From: Coemansia sp. RSA 922
Lineage: Eukaryota; Kickxellomycota; Kickxellomycetes; Kickxellales; Kickxellaceae
NCBI GenBank assembly: GCA_027577415.1
Contig: JANBQS010000598.1
Span: 1 to 14,868 of the forward strand
Length of the DNA: 14,868 nt
Direction: 5' to 3'
Both the position numbers and the translations under genes were made by a program. The notes below the pieces were generated by a model. It was given only the letters and a program-made list of their open reading frames with translations. It had not been told where the DNA came from and made no database searches. Shown here one piece after another: positions 7,146 to 12,945 of the stretch; position 1 is the first letter of the stretch, and each line of letters starts with the position of its first letter.

Positions 7146-9293
7146 ATGTCTGCCGTTACTCACGAGCGAATTCGAAGCGCACTTGACGGGCCCAGCGACC
7201 ACAGTTTTGTACGCTGGCTACTTGACGAGACAGAGGGTGCCTGCATAGCCCTGGAGTGCGTGCTACTAGCTCTCTCGGGTAACTGTGGAGTACTACTCCC
7301 AGGTCCAAATGAGCAAGAGTGTGCACTGGCTATTTACGAAAAGCTGGCTGGCAGCCTCGCCGACCCTGCGTCGCAAGAGTTGGCACGCAGCCTTCAAGAC
7401 AGATACATCCTAGTCGGGGCGACCTTGTTTGACTTAGCACAAGCATTTAGCAAAACTTACCCTCAGCGCTTGCGTGGTTTGCTGGCGACCCTATGTGCAA
7501 ATGCTCCTTGGCTAGAGACTGAAATCGAAGCCGCCTCGAACTTGTTCATGGACCAGCTGGCGCAGTTTCAGGACGACTACTCGCTATATGATTCTATACA
7601 GCCACCTCTTGCCACGGTATATGCAGACATTGAGCTTCAGCGGTCCATGGTACAGAGCTGGCTGTGCCTGGGTGCGTTCTGCCAGCTGTCGACATCAGTT
7701 CTGTTGCACGACAACCGATGCATTCGCGAACTGTCCAAGGCCTGTGACGTCGCGACGGGCCTGCAGCTAGGGCTTGGCGTTGCCGCCAACCAAGCACCAT
7801 CCAGCGAGGCAGAGAGCTATGGTGTCCTGATCCGGCAGCTCAAGTGGCAGTGGACGAGCCTCTCACATTGCATTCTGCAGGCGCTTCTTGTTGACGACAG
7901 CAAGTCGGTCAATGCCGATTCTGGCTGTGGTATACTCTTAAAAATCCTTGACGATATGCATACCGTCGATGCCAAGCTGGTTCCCTTTTACAACGCGCCG
8001 CTTATGTTGGACATGGAGTTTCGATTTGGCTTGCGCCAGATGCTCGCCAATGCCTCGCTGGTGTCTGATGTACTCGACCAGGCGCAACTGGACTATATTA
8101 CAATGTCGATCGACCAGCTAGTGGACATGGCCGACCCGCTGTATCAAAGCGGGCTACTGGACTTGGAAATGAGGGCAGATCAAGCACTAGAATCGCTTTG
8201 CGCAGCTACAGCTGGCAGCGCAGGAAACGGCACCGTATCAGCCGCTGCCGTAGCAAGCCTAGATGCTGCGGTTGAGGGCAGTAGTGAGATCGCTGCCGAG
8301 ACGGTGCTTCAAGTTAAAGAGCTGATCCCAGACTTGGGCGATGGTTTTATCCGGGCCTGCCTGGATTACTACGGTCACAGCGCCGAGGCTGTTGTGGTTG
8401 CCATCTTTGAGGGAAACTTGCCGCCCTCGCTTGCCGAGATGGACCGATCAGCCGAGCACTGGGTGAGTCCGGCGAGCACCGTGGAGAACACATCAAATAT
8501 CAGCACTGGCACCCTGGTCAGCTCCGTTGAAGAGGCAAAGCAAGTAGACGTGCTCAGCAGCCGGCGAAATATTTTCGACAACGACGAGTTTGATATCTTT
8601 CACCACAATAGCCTCGACTGGTCGCGAGTTCAACAGGGCAAGTCCAACGCACCTCTCAATCTCAAAGCACCCGACACTGAGTTTAAAAGCCGGATCATGG
8701 AGATCGCACAGCGCATTGAAGAGGACGACGAGTACGATGACACATACGACCACACTGCCCAAGACATCACTGCCAGTGCAATTGATGCCAAGGATGACAT
8801 GGAGGCTAGCTCGAATGGACAGCATTTGTCTGAACCCAAGCCGCGCGACAAGGCGGCGACAGATCCGATCAAGCCCTGGGAGGCCACACTGGTTCGCCTA
8901 TATACAGAAGATCCTGCCTTGTTTGAGCGCAAACGAGAGGCGCGCAATTCGCCAGCTCGCACGGCCCTTTGCAAGCAAACAGGGCTCACTCATGAGCAGA
9001 TCGAGGGCTGGTCCATCATGTTCCGGCGCAATCCGCGCCACCAGCACATTGTAGACAAACATGCGACAAACACAAACAGGCCCGACGCTAGAAAGTTGCG
9101 CTCTGTTTCAAATGCCACTAGTGATCAGGACTCTGCGGAGGAGGACGGTCAAAGACCTACTCAAGAGGCACCCGCTAAACAGGACTTTCGGACCAAGAAC
9201 AAGCACAAGGCCAAAATCGGCAACCACGACCGCAAGAGGCAGCAGGCGCGTAAAGCCCGTAGCATCATGGGCGGGCCTCCTCCTACATACTAA
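7146..9293 (+). CDS. CUE3: CUE-domain protein of the ribosome quality trigger complex (Cue3/Rqt3, ASCC2 family)
   Basis: A 715-residue cytosolic protein. The family (yeast Cue3/Rqt3, human ASCC2) works with the Slh1/ASCC3 helicase to split collided ribosomes, and its CUE domain binds K63-linked ubiquitin on the stalled 40S subunit. The helical N-terminal half (about 1-370) is where the family binds the helicase. The CUE domain is at about 385-431 (VKELIPDLGDGFIRACLDYYG, then a VVVAIFEGNLPPSL end). Further hallmarks follow: RRNIFDNDEFDIF at about 474, the acidic EEDDEYDDTYD at about 525, a conserved LCKQTGLTHEQIEGW module, and a basic tail over the last 36 residues (KNKHKAKIGNHDRKRQQARKA). I chose ATG 7146 (MSAVTHERI); the open frame upstream starts at a TTG and covers the pyrimidine-rich leader. 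It converges on GRX with 56 bp between stops. Confidence 0.9.
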   Translation: MSAVTHERIRSALDGPSDHSFVRWLLDETEGACIALECVLLALSGNCGVLLPGPNEQECALAIYEKLAGSLADPASQELARSLQDRYILVGATLFDLAQAFSKTYPQRLRGLLATLCANAPWLETEIEAASNLFMDQLAQFQDDYSLYDSIQPPLATVYADIELQRSMVQSWLCLGAFCQLSTSVLLHDNRCIRELSKACDVATGLQLGLGVAANQAPSSEAESYGVLIRQLKWQWTSLSHCILQALLVDDSKSVNADSGCGILLKILDDMHTVDAKLVPFYNAPLMLDMEFRFGLRQMLANASLVSDVLDQAQLDYITMSIDQLVDMADPLYQSGLLDLEMRADQALESLCAATAGSAGNGTVSAAAVASLDAAVEGSSEIAAETVLQVKELIPDLGDGFIRACLDYYGHSAEAVVVAIFEGNLPPSLAEMDRSAEHWVSPASTVENTSNISTGTLVSSVEEAKQVDVLSSRRNIFDNDEFDIFHHNSLDWSRVQQGKSNAPLNLKAPDTEFKSRIMEIAQRIEEDDEYDDTYDHTAQDITASAIDAKDDMEASSNGQHLSEPKPRDKAATDPIKPWEATLVRLYTEDPALFERKREARNSPARTALCKQTGLTHEQIEGWSIMFRRNPRHQHIVDKHATNTNRPDARKLRSVSNATSDQDSAEEDGQRPTQEAPAKQDFRTKNKHKAKIGNHDRKRQQARKARSIMGGPPPTY

Positions 9294-9349
9294 CAGCGTG
9301 GTTTTTGATGATGTAGTCATATTTAAAAACAATGTACTCAAGATTATGT

Positions 9350-10102
9350 TTACTTTGCAACAGCCTCGGCTGGAACCATCCCTATCAGGTCTCCTGACTC
9401 GATCATCTCGGCAACGATGTCGACACCGCCAACTAGCTCGCCAGAGATGTAGAGCTGGGGGTAAGTGGGCCAGTCCGAGTACTCCTTCAGACCCTGGCGC
9501 ACTTGCTCGTCGGTGAGGATGTCAAAGTAGCCGTACTTGATGTTTTGCTCATTGAGCATGCCAACGATCTTCTTTGAAAACCCGCATCTCGGCTGCGCGG
9601 CGGTGCCCTTAATGAACACCATCACTGGTGCGCGCTCGATCAGGCCCTTGAGTCGCGTGTTCAGGTCCTGCTGGAACTCGGCTGGCTCTACGGCGCTGGC
9701 GGGCTCGCTCTTAATGCCATTAGCGGCTGCGCAGGCCTCGGCGACCTTTTTGACAATTTCAGCGATATTTGCACCGTCAATTCGGCCCACGATTTTGGCC
9801 TTCTGCGCCAGAATCACGGTTGGCACGGCAGATATCTCATATGCCTCGGATATATCCTCAAAGTTTTCAGCCTCGACCTTGAAGAACTGCGTCTTTGTGT
9901 ACTTTTTCGCCAGGTCGTCGATAACGCTCTCCACTTGCTTGCACTGCTCGGCCCAGTCAGCCCAAAAGTAAATTACAACTACTGGCGAGGTTTTGCCAGC
10001 GTTACCAGCCGTCTGGCCCTTGACCTCAAGCGGTTCGCGAAGTTCGCTCTCATCCTGGAGCTGAATAACGTTGCTTTTGCGGACAACGGCCTCGGAAGAC
10101 AT
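9350..10102 (-). CDS. GRX4: Cytosolic/nuclear monothiol glutaredoxin, Grx3/Grx4 (PICOT) type
   Basis: A 250-residue protein, the same length as yeast Grx3. Residues about 12-125 form a thioredoxin-like domain with the degenerate single-cysteine site WADWAEQCK (C54) and cis-Pro P94. Residues about 145-245 form a monothiol glutaredoxin domain with the CGFS active site (C173-S176), K165, the glutathione-binding WPTYPQ (211-216) and GGVD (225-228). In fungi such proteins hold a bridging [2Fe-2S] cluster with glutathione and BolA-like Fra2. They deliver iron-sulfur clusters and signal iron status to transcription factors such as Aft1 or GATA-type repressors. No presequence is visible, fitting a cytosolic/nuclear location. 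The start is the ATG followed by MSSEAVVRKS, with A at -3. It diverges from RPN12 across 262 bp containing a Yap1-type site. Whether it should be called Grx3 or Grx4 cannot be decided. Confidence 0.95.
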   Translation of the reverse strand: MSSEAVVRKSNVIQLQDESELREPLEVKGQTAGNAGKTSPVVVIYFWADWAEQCKQVESVIDDLAKKYTKTQFFKVEAENFEDISEAYEISAVPTVILAQKAKIVGRIDGANIAEIVKKVAEACAAANGIKSEPASAVEPAEFQQDLNTRLKGLIERAPVMVFIKGTAAQPRCGFSKKIVGMLNEQNIKYGYFDILTDEQVRQGLKEYSDWPTYPQLYISGELVGGVDIVAEMIESGDLIGMVPAEAVAK

Positions 10103-10168
10103 TATATGAGAAGGGCTTCTAGTGAGTAAAAAAAAAAGTAGAATAAGGGAAGAGAGAAGTCTATGCGA

Positions 10169-10175
10169 TTAGTCA
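10169..10175. promoter_or_regulatory. Yap1/AP-1-type site TTAGTCA (TGACTAA on minus)
   Basis: TGACTAA is a known Yap1/Pap1-type recognition element for oxidative stress control. It lies 67-73 bp upstream of the glutaredoxin ATG and about 190 bp upstream of RPN12. A 7-mer can occur by chance, so support comes from position and from the redox role of GRX. Confidence 0.4.
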
Positions 10176-10210
10176 TCTCAAAGCTTGGAATTTGCCCAAA
10201 AAAAAACATT

Positions 10211-10222
10211 GATCACGTGATC
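10211..10222. promoter_or_regulatory. 12-bp palindromic E-box GATCACGTGATC
   Basis: A perfect 12-bp palindrome centred on CACGTG, containing TCACGTGA, the preferred site of Cbf1-type bHLH dimers; Pho4- and Tye7-like bHLH proteins share the core. It sits 109-120 bp from the GRX ATG and 143-154 bp from the RPN12 ATG, so it could serve both genes. Confidence 0.55.
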
Positions 10223-10364
10223 TGGAATGGGTCTTTCAAATAATATTGAGAGGATGACGCGGCCTGAGCGGTCTTCTCAGCTTTCTGCTCTGCTTGCAAT
10301 TTGCATTTGTCCTTTGTTGCTTTCGATTTATCTAAATTCTACCTCACTTTCTTTATTTGTTACA

Positions 10365-11269
10365 ATGGTTGGAGTACCTAGCGCACAAGAGCTATCAGGC
10401 CTGTACGACCGCACTCGTGTTGAATTGGACTCGCCAAGGCCTAATCACAATGCAGTTAAAACACAATTGTCGCAGCTCAAGGTACGGCGAATCTGAACAG
10501 CTGTGCGATTTCAAAGGCTACGACATGGCATTGGCTAACCAGCACATAAACTAATTTATTTACTTTGGCATTGTCCATTTAGGTTGGCCTCGTGAAGATT
10601 GCCTTGCACAACGCGCAAGCCGAGCTGGATCCAAAGCTCCAGCTAACCAAGCGCAGCATTCTAGAGATGGGAGCAGAGTTTTCTATCAAGACGGGCGATA
10701 TTCCGGCGTTTGAGCGCTACATTGCTCAGCTAGAGACATACTATTACGAAAGCAAGCATGGTCTAGCCGAGTCTAATGTGATGTACCCACTTATCGGTCT
10801 GAATCTCTTGCGCCTGCTGTCGGAGAACCTGATCGCCGACTTTCACACCACGCTGGAACGCATTGACTTGGCTCAACTGCAGAGCAACCCGTACATTGTG
10901 CACCCGGTGAAGCTGGAGCAGGCCCTAATGGAGGGCAGCTACAAGAAGGTGTGGCAAGCTCGCGCGGAAGTGCCCACGCCAGAGTACTTGTTCTTTATGG
11001 ATATTCTGATGGCTACCATTCGTAACGAGGTTGCTTCATGCGCCGAGAAGAGCTATTCGAATCTGCCATTTGACGACGCAAAGTCGGTCTTGTTTTTCAC
11101 CAGCATGGACGAGCTGCTGAGATTTGCACAGGAGCGCCACTGGGCTGTCAGCCCGTCGGAGAAGCGCATCACATTCCCGTCAACGGCTGAGAACACACGC
11201 ATGTTCCAAGGCGAGACGATTATGAAGCAGACGCTGGCCTACGCCCGAGAGCTTGAGCGCATTGTTTAG
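10365..11269 (+). CDS. RPN12: 26S proteasome lid subunit Rpn12 (PSMD8), one intron
   Basis: A lid subunit of the 19S regulatory particle, needed for final lid assembly and attachment to the base. The coding region joins 10365-10481 (39 codons) and 10583-11269, giving 267 residues, close to yeast Rpn12 (274). Exon 2 holds the CSN8/PSMD8/eIF3K helical and winged-helix fold. Family-defining stretches include KRSILEMGAEFSI, DIPAFERYIAQLETYY, YPLIGLNLLRLLS, HPVKLEQALMEGSYKKV and YLFFMDILMATIRNE. The C-terminus QTLAYARELERIV matches the conserved end of PSMD8 (ARQLEMIV). The ATG has A at -3 and follows a pyrimidine-rich leader. The exon junction is phase 0 (QLK then VGLVKIAL). Without splicing, translation ends at 10494-10496. 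The promoter is shared with GRX. Confidence 0.95.
10482..10582 (+). other. RPN12 intron
   Basis: A 101-bp phase-0 intron with donor GTACGG and acceptor CATTTAG. Branch-site candidates are GGCTAACC (10534-10541), about 44 bases before the end, and ACTAAT at 10550-10555. Splicing joins two parts of one Rpn12-like protein, while retention puts a TGA four codons in. No C/D or H/ACA snoRNA boxes were recognised inside it. Confidence 0.9.
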
Positions 11270-11467
11270 AGAGTTTTGAAGTGGTTACGTTATAAAAAGT
11301 TTGAAGATGACTACTGAGCCGCGAGCCACAAGAGTTCCTAGGATGAGGGGGGTGGGGTGGCTCATATATAGGAAATTGGATGTCGTGCTCGCCTCTTCTC
11401 CCAGCCATCGTCACCCTTTTTACTTTCACTTGCCATTTCACAAGATTACCAATCCATAGAAGAAAAT
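11270..11467 (+). promoter_or_regulatory. RPN12 3' end and Ohr promoter
   Basis: A 198-bp spacer. Its right part holds a G-rich run at 11346-11360 that includes AGGGG (11346-11350), the stress response element core. A TATA-like CATATATA follows at 11363-11370, about 100 bp before the Ohr ATG, then a pyrimidine-rich leader. TGACTAC at 11308-11314 is one base off a Yap1-type site. Confidence 0.5.
11363..11370 (+). promoter_or_regulatory. Candidate TATA box for Ohr
   Basis: CATATATA lies about 100 bp upstream of the Ohr ATG and just downstream of the G-rich AGGGG block. The distance and order fit a TATA-containing, stress-inducible fungal promoter, but the call rests on sequence alone. Confidence 0.4.
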
Positions 11468-11995
11468 ATGACCGCCGCTATTGCTCGTGTTTTTGCTGCC
11501 CGCTCTGGCGCGCGTATGCTGTACCGTGCGCCTGCCTTGAGCACTGCCGCCGCCAGTCGTCACTTCACTTCCATCAAGCCCATCTACACCGCCGATGCCA
11601 CTGCCACTGGTGGGCGCAATGGTCGTGCTGTGTCCAGCGACAAGGTTCTTGATGTTGAGCTCACTCTGCCCAAGGCGCTAGGCGGCCCAGGCGAGGCGGG
11701 CAAGACCAACCCCGAGCAGCTGTTCGCTGCAGGCTACTCGGCCTGCTTCCAGGGCGCCATGGGCCTGGCTGCCAGCAAGCTGAAGGTCAAACTCCCCGAG
11801 ACGAACACGGTGCGTGCCGTTGTCCATATCGGCAAGGACTCGACTGGCGGCCTTGGTCTTTCGGTTGAACTGCATGTCAGCGCGCCTGGTCTTGACAAGG
11901 AGACGACACAAAAGGTCGTTGATTTGGCTCACACCATTTGCCCGTACAGCCGTGCAACAAAGAACAACGTTGAAGTCAAGCTAGCTGTCGTTTAA
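11468..11995 (+). CDS. ohr: Organic hydroperoxide reductase, Ohr/OsmC family, mitochondrially targeted
   Basis: A 175-residue thiol peroxidase of the bacterial Ohr type, which reduces organic and fatty-acid hydroperoxides using lipoyl-dependent reductants. The catalytic set is present: R50 in TATGGRNGRAVSSD, E83 in TNPEQLFAAGYSACF, peroxidatic C93, and resolving C158 in AHTICPYSRATKNN. The Ohr core begins near residue 36 (IKPIYTADATATGGR) and is full length. The first 34 residues are an addition over bacterial Ohr: rich in Arg, Ala and Ser, almost without acidic residues (MTAAIARVFAARSGARMLYR), as in a mitochondrial presequence. Mitochondria are also where lipoylated reductants are abundant. 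The start ATG has A at -3 and follows a pyrimidine-rich leader. It converges on the coiled-coil gene with 46 bp between stops. Codon use resembles the neighbours, so any bacterial transfer is old. Confidence 0.92.
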   Translation: MTAAIARVFAARSGARMLYRAPALSTAAASRHFTSIKPIYTADATATGGRNGRAVSSDKVLDVELTLPKALGGPGEAGKTNPEQLFAAGYSACFQGAMGLAASKLKVKLPETNTVRAVVHIGKDSTGGLGLSVELHVSAPGLDKETTQKVVDLAHTICPYSRATKNNVEVKLAVV

Positions 11996-12041
11996 TATGT
12001 GCTTTATGGCAAGGTACTATTATACCAATAAACAAAATCAA

Positions 12042-12611
12042 CTAACGCTTAGAGCCTGGTCCACCTGGCACCGATCTAGGAGACGGCATGACATTGGTGA
12101 ATGTGTGGCTGGTGCCAGAGGACGGTTCTCCAAAGACCTGAGATTGAGCATTGCTCAACATGGACACAAAGCTACAGAGCTGTTCGCGGATCTGGCTCTG
12201 GTCGTTGACGATGTTATCGATCCTTGCCTTGCCCTCGCTCAAGATCTGCTCTAGCCGTGTGCTCTGGTTGACTAGTGCATTATCAGTTACGCACCGCATC
12301 TTTTTGGCACAGTGGTTCATGTCGTCAGCCCAGTCTTTAAAGCGTTTGCGCAGTCGATCACGCTGAGCAACCATGCTTTCGATGCACTCCTCGATATCAG
12401 CACTGTCAACATCGCTGGCATCGTCATTCTGAACACTGGCAGAAACTTCAATTCGATCCTCTCTTGCTCGCTTGGCTTCTTCACTCTGTGTTGGACTACC
12501 ACTAGAATGGTCGCCGATATCGCTGATGCTTTCAAGGCTACTTGAAGTTAGTCGGCGGGCAGCAGAGCCGCCTTTTCTATTAGTTGCAGCTGGTCTGTGA
12601 GGCTCTGGCAT
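12042..12611 (-). CDS. Uncharacterised coiled-coil protein
   Basis: I do not recognise this 189-residue protein. Residues 1-70 are polar and Ser/Asp-rich. Residues 73-108 form a regular heptad series (I73, I77, M80, L87, F91, W94, M98, C101, M105, V108). After a break, a second series runs from L120 to V159 (L120, L124, I131, I134, I141, L145, F148, L152, V159). The tail (161-189) is Gly/Ser/Pro-rich and disordered. The whole suggests an oligomeric scaffold or complex subunit. The FKDWADDM segment faintly recalls the COR1/SYCP3 family of chromosome-axis proteins, and a kinetochore or BLOC-type subunit is equally possible. I chose ATG 12611, just after an 11-base poly-A run on this strand; an ATG at 12722 would add 37 residues, but a TATAAA lies between the two. 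It diverges from alpha-COP. Confidence 0.62.
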   Translation of the reverse strand: MPEPHRPAATNRKGGSAARRLTSSSLESISDIGDHSSGSPTQSEEAKRAREDRIEVSASVQNDDASDVDSADIEECIESMVAQRDRLRKRFKDWADDMNHCAKKMRCVTDNALVNQSTRLEQILSEGKARIDNIVNDQSQIREQLCSFVSMLSNAQSQVFGEPSSGTSHTFTNVMPSPRSVPGGPGSKR

Positions 12612-12945
12612 ATATGATTTTTTTTTTTCGTTGGTGACAAGAAAGTTGTGAGTATACTCTGAGTTCCAGCGCCAAGACGTCGCATTTATACGCCCTAAGG
12701 ATGTATGCCGAGGAATACGCATATATACTCGTATCAGAGGGGTTGAGTTACCGACACATACTCTGATTGCATTGGCCCAATCACGTTGGTCCAGCAATTG
12801 ACTTAGGTGGACTGCAAGTTGTGCCTGATCCTAAGCAGCCTCTTTTTCTTTATCCACTTTCTCGATTTCTACCTCATCTTCAACTATTTATTTAACCACC
12901 GAACGGAGATATTGCGAGCGAGTGTGGACACCAAATTAGCCCACG
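12612..12945. promoter_or_regulatory. Divergent promoter between the coiled-coil gene and alpha-COP
   Basis: A 334-bp intergenic stretch without a convincing gene. On the coiled-coil gene's side there is an 11-base poly-T run (12618-12628), TTTATA at 12685-12690 (TATAAA on the minus strand, about 75 bp before that gene's ATG) and a GACGTC palindrome at 12676-12681. In the middle, ATTGGCCCAAT at 12771-12781 is a back-to-back CCAAT pair. The alpha-COP side (about 12838-12898) is a pyrimidine-rich leader. Confidence 0.55.
12771..12781. promoter_or_regulatory. Back-to-back CCAAT boxes
   Basis: ATTGG and CCAAT are separated by a single C, making an 11-bp inverted pair. CCAAT is the site of the fungal HAP2/3/5 (NF-Y) complex. 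The pair is near the middle of the divergent promoter, 160 bp from the coiled-coil ATG and 165 bp from the alpha-COP ATG, so it could serve either gene. Confidence 0.4.

Larger units (their letters stand above)
10103..10364. promoter_or_regulatory. Divergent GRX-RPN12 promoter
   Basis: A 262-bp shared promoter with two recognisable sites: TTAGTCA at 10169-10175 and the palindrome GATCACGTGATC at 10211-10222. Poly-A tracts lie at about 10128-10137 and 10199-10206. A long pyrimidine-rich leader (about 10270-10360) precedes the RPN12 ATG. The yeast proteasome-associated element GGTGGCAAA was not seen. Confidence 0.65.

Noticed and set aside
8590..9054. 154-codon alternative frame inside CUE3
   Set aside because: Overlaps the conserved CUE3 hallmarks in another frame and its Ser/Arg-rich product looks like a frame shadow.
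9537..9971. 144-codon plus-strand frame opposite the glutaredoxin gene
   Set aside because: Antisense of the CGFS and thioredoxin-like domains; no independent support.
10482..10582. snoRNA inside the RPN12 intron
   Set aside because: A CTGA is present, but no C box or paired guide layout, and no H/ACA hairpins were seen.
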